Source: Microvirga puerhi (GTDB lineage: Bacteria; Pseudomonadota; Alphaproteobacteria; Rhizobiales; Beijerinckiaceae). From it: a DNA stretch of 64,000 nucleotides. A model generated the notes under the pieces. The model did not search any database, was not told the DNA's origin, and saw nothing but the letters and a program-made list of their open reading frames with translations. Both the position numbers and the translations under genes were made by a program. Positions 8,295 to 18,489 of the stretch are shown in pieces. Numbering within the stretch: the first letter of the stretch is position 1; every line of letters starts with the position of its first letter. The stretch is from NCBI RefSeq assembly GCF_020089865.1, contig NZ_JAIRBM010000001.1, positions 248,001-312,000 of the forward strand, written 5' to 3'.

Positions 8295-8978
8295 TCAGGG
8301 CTTGTCCGGTTCGCCCAGCGCTGCCAGGACATCGGCTCCGCGGACAGGAATGCCCGTAGGCCAGGCATTCCATTCGGCATCCAGCTCCATGGCCGTGCGA
8401 AGCATCTGCTTGTAGCTGCGCCTTGGTACCTCGACAGCGCCGAACTGGGCGAGGTGCGGTGTCACGAACTGGGTGTCGAGCAGGGTAAAGCCACCGCGCT
8501 TGAGGCGTGCCACCAGATGCGCAAGCGCGACCTTCGATGCGTCGCGCTCGATATGGAACATGCTCTCGCCGAAGAAGGCGCTGCGGAGGCGTACGCCGTA
8601 GAGCCCGCCAACGAGGCGGCCGGCATCGTAGACCTCGACCGTATGGCAATAGCCGGCATCGAAGAGCTCACCATAGAGATCGCGGATCCGGCGGCTGATC
8701 CAGGTCTTTTCCCGGTCCATGGCCGGCGCGGCGCAGCCGGTGATGACGGCATCGAAGTCCTGGTCGATCCGAACCTCGAACCGGTCCGACCGAATGGTGC
8801 GTGCCAGGCGCTTTGAGATGTGGAAGCCATCGAGAGGGATGATCCCCCGCTCACGCGGCTCGACCCAGAACAGGGAAGGATCGTCCGCGTCCTCCGCCAT
8901 GGGAAAGATCCCTGCGGCATAGGCCCTGAGGAGGATCTCGGGGGTGATCTCAAGAGCGCGATCCGAAGCCCTGCTCAT
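8295..8978 (-). CDS. aat: Leucyl/phenylalanyl-tRNA-protein transferase
   Basis: A 227-residue cytosolic enzyme that moves Leu or Phe from aminoacyl-tRNA to proteins with N-terminal Lys or Arg, marking them for the ClpS/ClpAP N-degron pathway. Family signatures: 'GIFPMAE', '[12 protein letters not shown]', 'GGLYGV', 'AFFGESMF' and '[11 protein letters not shown]'. The length is normal for the family. It is the last gene of a minus-strand series behind accBC, but a strong terminator between accC and aat (9116-9147) suggests its own promoter in 8979-9110. Confidence 0.93.
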   Translation of the reverse strand: MSRASDRALEITPEILLRAYAAGIFPMAEDADDPSLFWVEPRERGIIPLDGFHISKRLARTIRSDRFEVRIDQDFDAVITGCAAPAMDREKTWISRRIRDLYGELFDAGYCHTVEVYDAGRLVGGLYGVRLRSAFFGESMFHIERDASKVALAHLVARLKRGGFTLLDTQFVTPHLAQFGAVEVPRRSYKQMLRTAMELDAEWNAWPTGIPVRGADVLAALGEPDKP

Positions 8979-9115
8979 TCATCAGACCTGGTGAGATGGA
9001 TCTCTTTCAAGATAGGGCGGCTGCCTGTGATTGTCATGACTGAACGAGCAAAACCGGCGTGATCTGGGGAAGATACGCCTCTATTACCATGCTGTGAGGC
9101 TGGAGGAGCAGAAAC

Positions 9116-9147
9116 GAAAAATCCAGCTGAGCCTTACGCTCGGCTGG
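9116..9147 (-). terminator. Rho-independent terminator after accC
   Basis: Read on the minus strand: CCAGC-C-GAGC, loop gtaag, GCTC-A-GCTGG with one mismatch, then ATTTTTCG. It lies about 65 bases beyond the accC stop and ends the accBC transcript before aat. Confidence 0.7.
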
Positions 9148-9212
9148 ATCATCGTGGGAGTCGGTACGAACGACACGGTCCATAGGATCGGTAACTCGAT
9201 CACCGCGGAGCT

Positions 9213-10583
9213 TTATGCCGTCTCCGCGCTTTCCAGCCCGCCAGTCTTCAAAAAGTTCTCCAACCAATGGATGTCATATTGGCCGTTCTGGATGTCCGGG
9301 TTGCGGACGAGGGTCCGGAACAGGGGCAGGGTCGTGTCGATGCCGTCGACCACGAACTCGTCCAGGGCGCGGCGCAGGCGCATGAGGCACTCGTTACGCG
9401 TCCGGCCGTGCACGATCAGCTTGCCGACGAGGGAGTCGTAATGCGGCGGGATGCGGTAGCCCTGATAGGCCGCCGAATCCACCCGCACGCCGAGGCCGCC
9501 GGGAGGATGGAAGTAGCTGATCGTCCCTGGCGAGGGGCGGAAGGTTGCGTGGTGTTCTGCGTTCACGCGGCATTCGATGGCATGGCCTTCGATCTTGACG
9601 TCTTCCTGTCTCACCGACAAAGGCGCCCCAGCCGCGACGCGGATCTGCTCGTTTACGAGATCGATGCCGGTGATCATCTCGGTGACGGGATGCTCCACCT
9701 GGATACGAGTGTTCATTTCGATGAAGTAGAACTCGCCGTCTTCGTAGAGGAATTCGATAGTGCCGGCGCCAGCATATTGCAGCTCCTGCATGGCCTTCGC
9801 GACCACGCCGCCGATCCGGTCGCGCATCTCGACGTTGAGGGCCGGCGAGGGGCCTTCTTCCCAGACCTTCTGGTGGCGGCGCTGCAGCGAGCAGTCGCGC
9901 TCGCCGAGATGGATGGCGTTGCCCTTGCCGTCACCAAGAACCTGGATCTCGATATGACGCGGCTTCTCAAGGTACTTTTCGATGTAGACGGCGTCATCGC
10001 CGAAGGCGGCCTTGGCCTCGGTTTTGGCGGTCTGGAGTGCATGGACAAGGTCGTCTTCGTTGCGGGCGACCTTCATGCCGCGACCGCCGCCGCCGGCTGC
10101 GGCCTTGATGATGACCGGATACCCGATGTCCTTGGCGACCCGCTTGGCCTCGGTCTCATCGTTGATGCCGCCCTCGGAACCGGGGACACAGGGAATGCCG
10201 AGACGCTTGGCAGTGCGCTTGGCTTCGATCTTATCCCCCATCGTGCGGATATGCTCCGCCTTGGGGCCGATGAACGCGATGCGGTGATGCTCCAGCACTT
10301 CCGCGAAGCGTGCGTTCTCGGAAAGAAAGCCGTAGCCGGGATGGATGGCATCGGCGCCGGTGATCTCGCAGGCGGCGATCAGAGCCGGAATGTTCAGATA
10401 GCTGTCACGGGCTGCCGGCGGACCGATACAGACGCTCTCGTCGGCCAGGCGTACATGCATGGCATCGGCATCGGCCGTCGAATGCACGGCCACGGTGGCG
10501 ATCCCGAGCTCCTTCGCCGCGCGCAAGATGCGCAGAGCGATCTCGCCGCGATTCGCGATGAGGATCTTATCGAACATCGCCAT
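9213..10583 (-). CDS. accC: Acetyl-CoA carboxylase, biotin carboxylase subunit
   Basis: A 456-residue subunit that carboxylates biotin on AccB using ATP and bicarbonate, the first half-reaction of fatty-acid synthesis. Visible features: N-terminal '[14 protein letters not shown]', the glycine-rich ATP loop '[11 protein letters not shown]', the [15 protein letters not shown] region, and the '[16 protein letters not shown]' active-site block. The ATG at 10583 overlaps the accB stop (TAATG), showing translational coupling; a second ATG two codons later is also possible. The length is that of typical biotin carboxylases. Confidence 0.96.
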   Translation of the reverse strand: MAMFDKILIANRGEIALRILRAAKELGIATVAVHSTADADAMHVRLADESVCIGPPAARDSYLNIPALIAACEITGADAIHPGYGFLSENARFAEVLEHHRIAFIGPKAEHIRTMGDKIEAKRTAKRLGIPCVPGSEGGINDETEAKRVAKDIGYPVIIKAAAGGGGRGMKVARNEDDLVHALQTAKTEAKAAFGDDAVYIEKYLEKPRHIEIQVLGDGKGNAIHLGERDCSLQRRHQKVWEEGPSPALNVEMRDRIGGVVAKAMQELQYAGAGTIEFLYEDGEFYFIEMNTRIQVEHPVTEMITGIDLVNEQIRVAAGAPLSVRQEDVKIEGHAIECRVNAEHHATFRPSPGTISYFHPPGGLGVRVDSAAYQGYRIPPHYDSLVGKLIVHGRTRNECLMRLRRALDEFVVDGIDTTLPLFRTLVRNPDIQNGQYDIHWLENFLKTGGLESAETA

Positions 10584-11062
10584 TACTCGATCACGAGCAG
10601 CGGTTCACCGTACTCGACCGGCGTTCCGTCCTCGACGAGAATTGCCGTTACGGTGCCGGCGCGCGGAGCAGTGATTTCATTGAACGTCTTCATGGCCTCG
10701 ACGAGCAGGACCTTGTCGCCAGCCTGCACCTTCGAGCCGATCTCGACGAAGGGCTTGGCGTCGGGCGAGGGGCGTCGATAGGCCGTGCCGACCATCGGCG
10801 ACAGAACAGCGCCTGGGTGACCCGTCAGGGACTTGGCGCTCGGGGCTGTTTCCGAAACGACCGGGGGAGGGGCAACGACAGCGGCCGGGGCTGCTGCGAA
10901 GGCCGGAGCCGCGACCGGCACGCTGATGGCTGCGCTCACTGTCCGCGCCACGCGGATGCGGAGGTCGCCCTTCTCCACTTCGATCTCGGTCAGATCCGTG
11001 TCGGCGATCAGGGAGGCCAGCTCACGCACGAGATCTGGATCGAAAGGGTTGTCCTTGGACAT
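10583..11062 (-). CDS. accB: Acetyl-CoA carboxylase, biotin carboxyl carrier protein
   Basis: A 159-residue carrier. The N-terminal helical part (residues 1-40) is followed by an Ala/Pro-rich flexible linker and the biotinyl domain. The biotinylation motif is EAMKTFNEI, where the lysine of AMK is the modified residue. I chose the ATG at 11062 because AGGTGA lies 5 bases upstream; an in-frame GTG at 11071 adds three residues. accC follows with a one-base overlap, and aroQ lies 27 bases upstream in the same direction, an order common in alphaproteobacteria. Confidence 0.95.
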   Translation of the reverse strand: MSKDNPFDPDLVRELASLIADTDLTEIEVEKGDLRIRVARTVSAAISVPVAAPAFAAAPAAVVAPPPVVSETAPSAKSLTGHPGAVLSPMVGTAYRRPSPDAKPFVEIGSKVQAGDKVLLVEAMKTFNEITAPRAGTVTAILVEDGTPVEYGEPLLVIE

Positions 11063-11089
11063 GGGGCTCACCTCTTATTCTTGAGGACT

Positions 11090-11557
11090 TCAATGGGTTG
11101 ATGACTTGGCTTCCTGAGTCCGCTCGACCATGACGCGGTGGATGGCCTCCAGACCGAGCACGTAGCTCATCGGGCCGAAACCGCAGATCACGCCCAGGCA
11201 AACCGGAGCGATCAGCGAGCGATGCCGGAAGCTATCGCGGGCATGAACGTTGGAAAGATGGATCTCGATCGTCGGAGCGCCACTGCCGGAGATGGCATCC
11301 CTCAAGGCGATCGAGGTGTGGGTATAGGCTCCGGCGTTGATGACGATCCCGGCACCCTGTGCTCCCGCCTCCTGAATCCAGTCGACGAGATGGCCTTCGT
11401 GGTTCGACTGACGGAAGGTGACAGAGGCGCCCAGGCTCTTCGCCTTCTCGCGGGCGAGCTGTTCGATATCGGCCAAGGTCAGTCGGCCGTATATCTCTGG
11501 TTCCCGGCGTCCGAGCAGGTTGAGGTTCGGTCCGTTGAGGACGTGGATGTTGATCAT
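11090..11557 (-). CDS. aroQ: Type II 3-dehydroquinate dehydratase
   Basis: A 155-residue shikimate-pathway enzyme converting 3-dehydroquinate to 3-dehydroshikimate. It shows the type II signature 'VLNGPNLNLLGRREPEIYG' with the catalytic tyrosine, 'RQSNHEG', 'INAGAYTHTSIALRDA' and 'EIHLSNVHARDSFRHRS'. Each of these contributes active-site residues (Tyr, Arg, Asn, His). It heads the aroQ-accB-accC series with a 27-base gap to accB, consistent with one transcript. Confidence 0.95.
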   Translation of the reverse strand: MINIHVLNGPNLNLLGRREPEIYGRLTLADIEQLAREKAKSLGASVTFRQSNHEGHLVDWIQEAGAQGAGIVINAGAYTHTSIALRDAISGSGAPTIEIHLSNVHARDSFRHRSLIAPVCLGVICGFGPMSYVLGLEAIHRVMVERTQEAKSSTH

Positions 11558-11732
11558 CGCGCGTGGAGCGTTCCAGAAAGCTCCGGGAGATGGAGCCGAA
11601 ACGCCCTCTTAGCCAAAAGGTGGAGCCGGGGAAAGGGGAAAACCAATCCTTTCCAAAGCTTAGCTTTACGGTTTGGCCGCTGGAGCCGCTTCGATGGCTC
11701 CGGCGACCGAGGAGGTTAGGAGGCTCTTGACG

Positions 11733-12509
11733 TCAGCAGCTGGCCTTGCCGCATTGACGGACGTTGGCGACGACTTGCTTCAAAGGCTCAAGGCCGACAG
11801 CGCCGGGGACGACCACATCTCCGATGATGAAGGCGGGTGTGCCGGTCAGGCCGAGCTTGTCACCGAGGCCGGCATTCTCCTCGAGAGCGGCTCGGACGTC
11901 GTTGCCTGTCATGTCTTTCTGCAGTCGTGCCATATCGAGACCCATGTCCTTTGCGACGGCGAGGGCGCGTTCTCCGTTTACGCGACCGCGGGTGCCCAAG
12001 ACCTTGATGTGGTAGTCGAACAGCTTGTCACCCTGCAGCTGGTTCTTGACGGCGAGGCCGACGCGGCTGGCCTCAACCGAGTCCGGCCCAAGGACCGGGA
12101 AGTCCTTCAGCACTACCCGAAGCTTCGGATCGCTCTTGACGAGGGTCTGGAGGTCGCCAAGGGCCTGTTTGCAATAGCCGCAATTGTAATCGAAGAATTC
12201 GACCAGCGTGACGTCGCCGGAAGGATTGCCGACCACGAGAGAGTGGGGCGCATTGAGCAGGGGTTGGCGGGTTTCCTTAAGGGCACTGGCCTGGGCCACG
12301 CGCTGATTTTCCGCCTGCCGTTTCTCCAACTCTGCGATCACCTCATGCAGAACCTCTGGATTCTTGAGGAGGTAGTCCCGGACGATCTCTCCGATCGCCT
12401 GGCGCTGCTGGTCGGAAAACTCGGCCTTCTGGGCCAGGGCCGGCGAGCCGAAGGCGATGGCTGCGAGGACGAGTGCAGCCTGGCAGGACCTGAAAAGGGA
12501 AAAGCGCAT
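11733..12509 (-). CDS. DsbA-family thiol:disulfide oxidoreductase, periplasmic
   Basis: A 258-residue thioredoxin-fold protein. A signal peptide (residues 1-26, ending ALA) is followed by a helical N-terminal segment (28-80) and a DsbA-like domain with the redox motif C110-G-Y-C113. The cis-proline element is near 'GLTGTPAFIIG'. CGYC with an N-terminal extension resembles the Com1/ScsC-like DsbA group rather than classical CPHC DsbA. Two further C-terminal cysteines (RQCGKASC) could be structural. It likely shuffles or oxidises disulfides in the periplasm; the substrate is unknown. Confidence 0.85.
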   Translation of the reverse strand: MRFSLFRSCQAALVLAAIAFGSPALAQKAEFSDQQRQAIGEIVRDYLLKNPEVLHEVIAELEKRQAENQRVAQASALKETRQPLLNAPHSLVVGNPSGDVTLVEFFDYNCGYCKQALGDLQTLVKSDPKLRVVLKDFPVLGPDSVEASRVGLAVKNQLQGDKLFDYHIKVLGTRGRVNGERALAVAKDMGLDMARLQKDMTGNDVRAALEENAGLGDKLGLTGTPAFIIGDVVVPGAVGLEPLKQVVANVRQCGKASC

Positions 12510-12716
12510 ATGTCGTCCTTTGCGGAGCTTGGCTGGTGCCCGAATATCATAAGGTAGGGGCGCCGGTAGATTGTTGAGGTCCCTCGGCGGGAAATCGAGG
12601 CTATTGAGCCATTCTATTGTGGCGAGAGTTACGGCTTTGCCACCGGAGCGTCAATTCACGCCTTCGTTGACGCGAAGCGTCTTGAGGCCGGACATGGGAG
12701 GCGATAGGACCCGGCC

Positions 12717-13907
12717 ATGACAAAAACCCTGCCAGAACTTCCTCAGCCGCTGATCGCCCGTCGCATGGAGCGCGTGGCGTCATTCCTCGCCATGGACGTC
12801 CTCAGTGCCGCTGCCGCAAAGGAGAGGCGAGGGGACAGTGTCGTCCACATGGAGGTCGGCCAGCCCTCCGCACCTGCTCCGCGGCCCGCCCGCGAGGCTG
12901 CCAAGGCGGCTCTGGAACACGGTCGGATCGGCTACACCGAAGCGCTCGGCATGGCGGCTCTACGGGAGCGCATCGCGCGCCATTATCGCGACACCTATGG
13001 CGTTACCCTGTCGCCTGAGCGGGTCGTCGTCACCACCGGATCCTCGGCAGGTTTCGTGCTTGCTTTCCTGAGCCTCTTCGATCCTGGACAACGGGTTGCC
13101 ATCACCGCGCCGGGTTATCCCGCCTACCGTAACATTCTCGAAGCACTCGACCTGCAACCGGAGGTCCTTCCGCTCACCAAGGCGGATGGCTGGATCATGA
13201 CGGCGCAGGCGATCGAGAAGGCCCACGCGGAAAAGCCGCTTCACGGCATCTTGGCCATGAGCCCGGCCAACCCCTCCGGCACCATGATCGGGCGCGATGC
13301 TCTGCGGCAACTCGGCGAGACCTGCGGCCGGCTCGGGCTCTGGTTCGTTTCCGATGAGATCTATCACGGGCTCACCTACAACGAACCAGCGACGACGGCA
13401 CTCGCCAGCGATGACGACGCAGTCGTGATCAACTCGTTCTCGAAGTATTACTGCATGACCGGCTGGCGTATCGGCTGGATTGTCGTGCCGCAGCGACTTG
13501 TCCGGCCGATCGAAAGGTTGGCGCAGAACCTCTACATTTCGCCGCCCTATCTGTCTCAGGTTGCGGCTCTGGCCGCCTTCGATGCCATCGACGAGCTGGA
13601 GGCGGTGAAAGCGAACTACGCCCGTAACCGCGCCATGCTGCTGGAAGAGCTCCCGCGGCTTGGCATCACCGAGATGCACCCTGTAGACGGCGCATTCTAC
13701 ATCTATGCCGACATCGCACGTTTCACGAATGACTCTATCGGCTTTTCCAAGCGCATGCTGGAAGAAGCAGGTGTTGCCGCAACGCCTGGCCTCGATTTCG
13801 ATCCGATCGAAGGCGCACATTACCTGCGCCTGTCATTCGCGGGCTCGGAAGCGGATTGTCGCGAGGCCATTCAACGCCTGAGGCCGTGGATGGCTCGCTC
13901 CACTTAA
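12717..13907 (+). CDS. PLP-dependent class I/II aminotransferase
   Basis: A 396-residue fold-type I aminotransferase. It shows 'GYTEALGMAALRERIARHY', the PLP-phosphate glycine/serine region 'TTGSSAGF', 'SPANPSGTM' with the substrate-carboxylate Asn, 'VSDEIYHGL' with the Asp/Tyr pair, and 'SFSKYYCMTGWRIGW' carrying the Schiff-base lysine. These are hallmarks of the aspartate aminotransferase Igamma subgroup. The substrate cannot be told from sequence alone. An upstream AGGA precedes the ATG. It converges on rne across a shared terminator. Confidence 0.85.
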   Translation: MTKTLPELPQPLIARRMERVASFLAMDVLSAAAAKERRGDSVVHMEVGQPSAPAPRPAREAAKAALEHGRIGYTEALGMAALRERIARHYRDTYGVTLSPERVVVTTGSSAGFVLAFLSLFDPGQRVAITAPGYPAYRNILEALDLQPEVLPLTKADGWIMTAQAIEKAHAEKPLHGILAMSPANPSGTMIGRDALRQLGETCGRLGLWFVSDEIYHGLTYNEPATTALASDDDAVVINSFSKYYCMTGWRIGWIVVPQRLVRPIERLAQNLYISPPYLSQVAALAAFDAIDELEAVKANYARNRAMLLEELPRLGITEMHPVDGAFYIYADIARFTNDSIGFSKRMLEEAGVAATPGLDFDPIEGAHYLRLSFAGSEADCREAIQRLRPWMARST

Positions 13908-13954
13908 TCATCGCTTCTTCAATGATGGGCTCGGTAACTGAGCCTCTTACGTAT

Positions 13955-13984
13955 AAAAAATCCCCGGTTTTGCCGGGGATTTTT
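13955..13984. terminator. Bidirectional terminator between the aminotransferase gene and rne
   Basis: AAAAAA-TCCCCGG-tttt-gCCGGGGA-TTTT: the stem is flanked by A's on the left and T's on the right, so it can end both converging transcripts. Confidence 0.8.
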
Positions 13985-13990
13985 CGTTTC

Positions 13991-16639
13991 TCAGTGGCCG
14001 CTCAGGACCGATTTCGCCTTCGACCACCAGCCGGCGCGCTTCGGGCGATCCGGATCGGGTGGCGTCAGAACAACCGCAACTGGCTCCGGTTCGGGCTCGG
14101 CAGCGACCGGGGCGGAAGTTGCTGGAGCCTCTTCAGCCACCGTTGCCGGGGCAGGGGTCTCAGGTGCGGCTTCCGCTGATGGCTCCTCCGCTTTCACTGG
14201 ACCATCATCCGGCCTTCCAATCGCTTCGGCGAGAGCCGCTTCCACGGCCTCGACGCTCGGTCCGACGAAGCCTTCCTCGACTGCGAACTCGACCGCCGCT
14301 TCCTCGCGGCTGCGGCCACGACCGCCACGACGGCCCCGGCGCCGGCGCCGGCCACCGCGCTCCTCTCCATGCTCCTCGACTGTTTCAGCCCCTTCATGGA
14401 CGGGCTCGCCGGCCTCGGATACGCCCTCGCCTTCGCCCTCTTCGTCTTCCTCGGCCTCAGTTCCAGAGGCGGATTCAGTTTCCATGTCGCCATCGGCATG
14501 CTGTTCGGCGCGAACGCCATCCCGATCGCGTCCGCGACGACGACGGCGCCGCCGGCGACGGCGACCATTGGCGTCGCCGTCCTCGGACCGCTCCTCGGTC
14601 GCATGAGCCTCATCGCCTTCTTCCTCGGAGGAGATTTCCTCCTCGATCTCTTCCTCGACTTCGTCGACGGGCATGATCGCGTCGATCTGGATGCCGGTGG
14701 CGGCAGATTTTTGCTCGATCCTCAGGGCCGGTTCGCCGCGCTCAATGGCGTAGGTGGTGGTGCCCATCAAGCTTTCATCCGCCACCACGGTGACGGAGAC
14801 ACCGAAGCGGCTCTCCAGCTCACGCAAGTGAATGCGCTTCTGGTTGAGAATGTAAAAGGCGGCTTCCATCCGGGTACGGACGATCAGGTTGAAGCCAGCG
14901 TTCTTGATCAGCGTTTCCTCGATCGAGCGCAGGACGTGCAAGGCAACGGACGGTGTCGAGCGGACGAAACCGGTGCCGGCGCAGTGCGGGCATGGGACCG
15001 AAGAGGATTCCAGCACACCGGTGCGAATGCGCTGGCGCGACATTTCGAGAAGGCCGAAGGGCGAGATGCGGCCGACTTGAATACGGGCTCGGTCGTTCTT
15101 CAGGCACTCGTTGAGCTTCTTTTCGACAGCGCGGTTGTTGCGCTTCTCCTCCATGTCGATGAAGTCGATCACCACAAGGCCCGCGAGATCGCGAAGGCGA
15201 AGCTGCCGGGCGATTTCCTCCGCGGCCTCGAGATTGGTGCGTAGCGCCGTATCCTCGATGTTGTGTTCACGGGTCGAGCGGCCCGAGTTCACATCGATGG
15301 AGACCAGAGCTTCCGTCGGGTTGATGACGAGATAGCCACCCGACTTCAACGTAACGTGGTTGGAGAACATGGCATCGAGCTGGGCCTCGACGCCATGTTT
15401 GGCGAAGAGCGGCTGCGGTTCTCGATAGGGCTTAACGATCTTGGCATGGCTCGGCATGAGCATGCGCATGAAGTCTTTCGCCTCGCGATAGCCGTCATCG
15501 CCCGACACCAGGATATCGTCGATATCCTTATTGTAGAGGTCGCGGATCGCGCGCTTGATGAGCGAGCCTTCTTCGTAGACGAGAGCTGGCGCGGACGAGG
15601 TCAAGGTCAGCTCGCGCACGCTCTCCCAGAGGCGCATGAGATATTCGTAATCACGCTTGATCTCGGGCTTCGTCCGGGAGGCGCCAGCCGTCCGCAGAAT
15701 GATGCCCATTCCTTCCGGCACCGCCAGATCCTGAGCGATTTCCTTGAGGCGCTTGCGGTCGGCCGCGTTCGTGATCTTGCGGGAAATTCCGCCGCCACGT
15801 CCCGTATTGGGCATGAGGACCGAATAACGGCCAGCGAGCGACAGATAGGTCGTGAGAGCGGCGCCCTTGTTGCCCCGCTCCTCCTTTACGACCTGAACGA
15901 GCAGGATCTGCCGGCGCTTGATGACTTCCTGGATCTTGTACTGCTTGCGCGGTGTGCGGGGACGCTGGGGGACGTCCTCCAGGGCATCGCCGCCGCCGAG
16001 CTGTTCGACCGTATCCTCGTGGTCGTCCTCGTCGTCGTGATGCTCCTCGGCATCGTGCTCGACCTCGCCGTGCTCCTCGTCGGATGCGGCGACCTCTGTC
16101 TCGTCGGCATCTTCCGAGGTGCCTTCGCCATCCTCGGCGGCTCGTGGCTCCCCAACGGCCTCGCCCTCAAGGGTGTGAGCGTTGACCGTCTCGACCTCTC
16201 CGGGCTCGCTGGATACTTCCGTACCTTCAGCGGTGCTTTCGTCGTTGGCCTCAGGCTCTGAAGAGGAAACGGCCTCATCGGACCGGGCACGCTTTGCGGA
16301 TGAGCGGCGACGGTTGCGGCGACGCTCCTCTTCCATTTCCTCTTCGCGTTGCGCTTCGGCTTCCGCTTCGAGGAGGGCGATCCGGTCCGCAACCGGGATC
16401 TGATAATAATCGGGATGGATTTCGCTGAAAGCGAGGAAACCGTGGCGGTTTCCACCGTATTCGACGAAGGCTGCCTGAAGGGAGGGTTCTACCCTCGTGA
16501 CCTTCGCGAGGTAGATATTGCCTCGCAGCTGCTTCCGGTTAGCGGATTCGAAGTCGAATTCCTCGACCTTTTGACCACGTACCACCACGACCCGGGTTTC
16601 TTCCGGGTGGGAGGCATCGATGAGCATCTTGTTTGCCAT
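13991..16639 (-). CDS. rne: Ribonuclease E (RNase E/G family)
   Basis: An 882-residue endoribonuclease that starts mRNA decay and matures rRNA/tRNA. N-terminal 'MANKMLIDAS' and the beginning of the S1 domain (residues 35-90) are followed by a roughly 130-residue acidic, low-complexity insertion. The S1 domain then resumes at 'YKIQEVIKRRQILLVQ'. The catalytic DNase I-like domain contains 'ALVSIDVNSGR' and 'LVVIDFIDM', which carry the Mg-binding aspartates, and the Zn-link is VPCPHCAGTG. The C-terminal third is a disordered Arg/Glu-rich scaffold with RRRRRR tracts, likely for RNA and degradosome contacts. The upstream region 16640-17241 is long and gene-free, as expected for an autoregulated rne leader. 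Confidence 0.94.
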   Translation of the reverse strand: MANKMLIDASHPEETRVVVVRGQKVEEFDFESANRKQLRGNIYLAKVTRVEPSLQAAFVEYGGNRHGFLAFSEIHPDYYQIPVADRIALLEAEAEAQREEEMEEERRRNRRRSSAKRARSDEAVSSSEPEANDESTAEGTEVSSEPGEVETVNAHTLEGEAVGEPRAAEDGEGTSEDADETEVAASDEEHGEVEHDAEEHHDDEDDHEDTVEQLGGGDALEDVPQRPRTPRKQYKIQEVIKRRQILLVQVVKEERGNKGAALTTYLSLAGRYSVLMPNTGRGGGISRKITNAADRKRLKEIAQDLAVPEGMGIILRTAGASRTKPEIKRDYEYLMRLWESVRELTLTSSAPALVYEEGSLIKRAIRDLYNKDIDDILVSGDDGYREAKDFMRMLMPSHAKIVKPYREPQPLFAKHGVEAQLDAMFSNHVTLKSGGYLVINPTEALVSIDVNSGRSTREHNIEDTALRTNLEAAEEIARQLRLRDLAGLVVIDFIDMEEKRNNRAVEKKLNECLKNDRARIQVGRISPFGLLEMSRQRIRTGVLESSSVPCPHCAGTGFVRSTPSVALHVLRSIEETLIKNAGFNLIVRTRMEAAFYILNQKRIHLRELESRFGVSVTVVADESLMGTTTYAIERGEPALRIEQKSAATGIQIDAIMPVDEVEEEIEEEISSEEEGDEAHATEERSEDGDANGRRRRRRRRRRGRDRDGVRAEQHADGDMETESASGTEAEEDEEGEGEGVSEAGEPVHEGAETVEEHGEERGGRRRRRGRRGGRGRSREEAAVEFAVEEGFVGPSVEAVEAALAEAIGRPDDGPVKAEEPSAEAAPETPAPATVAEEAPATSAPVAAEPEPEPVAVVLTPPDPDRPKRAGWWSKAKSVLSGH

Positions 16640-17241
16640 GTTGAACTCTCGACATGGCGACCGTGGGCAGAGCCTGAGGCATGAGCCGCGCTGAAGGCGG
16701 GTGACCGCGCCGCCTGTAAGAACGGCGGGCTGAAATTGCGTTCGGATTGCGTTCGGTCGCCATCGTGCGCCTCAAAGGGGCGCATTCTGGGTTAAACCGG
16801 GCCGACGCCATGCCAGAGTGATTAGAGCATGGGGCGCGAAACCTTTCGCGCGCATCAAACGGTGCTGAGACGAGAGTCAGGATTGACTTCGCTTGCGCAA
16901 CCATTCAACGACGGCCCTTTCGAAATCGATGAGCCAGAATAGCCTGGCCACCGGCATATAAGGCGAAAATCATCGCCATCTGAGCCTGTCCGCGAGCCTG
17001 TCGAGGATGACGGGGCCGGTGGACCGGTCAACACAACCGTCTCCACGGGCTCGCCGTCAGAATCGGCCATGCCGGACGGGATCATCATCATTACAGATTG
17101 AACTATGCGTTTGGCAAGGTGTTGAGACACTGTGCCATCCCTGCAACAGGTCCGCAACAATGCTGCCGGGTTGGTGAGCCTTCATTAACGAAGTCGCGAC
17201 TATGGAGTACGAGGGGCGCACGAACTCAGCCGGCGGACGCA
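16640..17241. other. Gene-free region between rne and the amidase gene
   Basis: This 600-bp divergent intergenic region should hold the rne leader/promoter and the amidase promoter. A tandem duplication of ATTGCGTTCGG lies at 16735-16756. Several short frames exist but none has a recognisable protein or good ribosome-binding site. Confidence 0.4.
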
Positions 17242-18489
17242 ATGCTCTTGACGCGCTTCACAAGCCTTATTGGCCTTATTGTTCTGGTCACGCTGGCGTC
17301 GACCGGATACGGCCAAGCTTGGGCGGCTGGTGCGCCGGCCCCGACCGGCTCTGGTGTGGTCGCCGCCGATGTCGCGGTAGAGACAGAGGCCGCTCGGACC
17401 CGGTTCAAGATCACCCTGTCTCGTGAGGTTCAGGTTCAGACCCATGTCATGGAGCGGCCGGATCGCCTGATCGTCGATCTTCCGGAGGTCTCTTTTCACT
17501 TGCCGGCCGACACGGGCCGCAAGGCTACAGGACTAATCTCTTCCTACCGCTACGGTCTATTCGCGCCGGGACGCTCCCGCGTCGTCATGGACTTGGCCCA
17601 ACCGGCGATCGTTTCCGCTGTCCGGACCGAGCCGGGCGCATTCAGCGGGGCCGTCGTTCTGGTTATCGAGTTGGCGAAGGCGGACCGGGAGGATTTTCGC
17701 AAGGCAGCGGCCCTCAACGCAGTAGGCGCGACAAGCGCAGCCGCTGAGAGTGCCATTGCTAAAGCTCCAGCGGACAACCGTCCCGTGATCGTGATCGATC
17801 CTGGCCATGGGGGGATCGATCCAGGCGCCAATGCTCTAACCGGCGCCGTCGAGAAGGATATTGTTCTGTCCTTTGCGCAGACGCTGAAGAAAAAGCTTGA
17901 GACGCGGGGGCATTATCGGGTGGTGCTGACCCGTGACACCGACGTTTTCATCGCCCTCGGAGATCGGGTGAGGGCGGCCAGGGCCGCCCGTGCGGACCTG
18001 TTCATCTCGATCCACGCGGATTCCATCTCGGGTGGGCAGGAAGTTCGCGGACTGACGGTCTATACCGGGTCGGAACGCGCATCGGACGCCGACTCTGCAC
18101 AATTGGCCGATCGCGAAAACAAGGCCGATGCTGTGGCCGGCGTCGAGGCGGGCGATGGCCCGGACGACGTGAACGATATTCTGCAGGATCTCACCCTTCG
18201 AGAAACGAGAGGGTTTTCCCATCGCTTTGCCGGTGGTCTGGTCGGCGAGCTCGAGTCGATCGCTCGACTCAACAAGAATCCCCGCCGCGAGGCTGGTTTC
18301 CGCGTTCTGCGGGCTTACGACGTGCCGTCCGTTCTTTTAGAGCTTGGCTACCTGTCGAGCCGCCAGGACCTGGATTTGCTGATGTCGGAGGACTGGCGCG
18401 GCAAGGCTGTTTCGGCCATGACCGTGGCGATTGACCGCTTCTTCGCTCCGCGGCTCGCCCGCCAGGGTGCTGCCGCAGTTTTACCATAG
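17242..18489 (+). CDS. amiC: N-acetylmuramoyl-L-alanine amidase (AmiC-type)
   Basis: A 415-residue periplasmic amidase that cleaves the peptide from N-acetylmuramic acid to split septal peptidoglycan. A signal peptide (residues 1 to about 29, ending AWA) is followed by an AMIN domain (about 45-150) and an Amidase_3 domain (about 180-405). Zinc ligands are H189 (DPGHGG), E204 (AVEKD) and H258 (SIHAD), with catalytic E367 (LLELGYLS). An internal segment (about 280-320) rich in Asp/Glu fits the autoinhibitory helix region of EnvC/NlpD-activated amidases. A longer in-frame start at 17098 was rejected because the signal peptide begins at 17242. PBP1A follows downstream. Confidence 0.9.
   Translation: MLLTRFTSLIGLIVLVTLASTGYGQAWAAGAPAPTGSGVVAADVAVETEAARTRFKITLSREVQVQTHVMERPDRLIVDLPEVSFHLPADTGRKATGLISSYRYGLFAPGRSRVVMDLAQPAIVSAVRTEPGAFSGAVVLVIELAKADREDFRKAAALNAVGATSAAAESAIAKAPADNRPVIVIDPGHGGIDPGANALTGAVEKDIVLSFAQTLKKKLETRGHYRVVLTRDTDVFIALGDRVRAARAARADLFISIHADSISGGQEVRGLTVYTGSERASDADSAQLADRENKADAVAGVEAGDGPDDVNDILQDLTLRETRGFSHRFAGGLVGELESIARLNKNPRREAGFRVLRAYDVPSVLLELGYLSSRQDLDLLMSEDWRGKAVSAMTVAIDRFFAPRLARQGAAAVLP

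Noticed and set aside
9267..10781. A 504-codon plus-strand frame over accC
   Set aside because: Shadow of accC/accB; no family features.
16855..17160. 101-codon minus-strand frame between rne and the amidase gene
   Set aside because: No recognisable family and no good ribosome-binding site; it lies in the expected rne/amiC promoter region.
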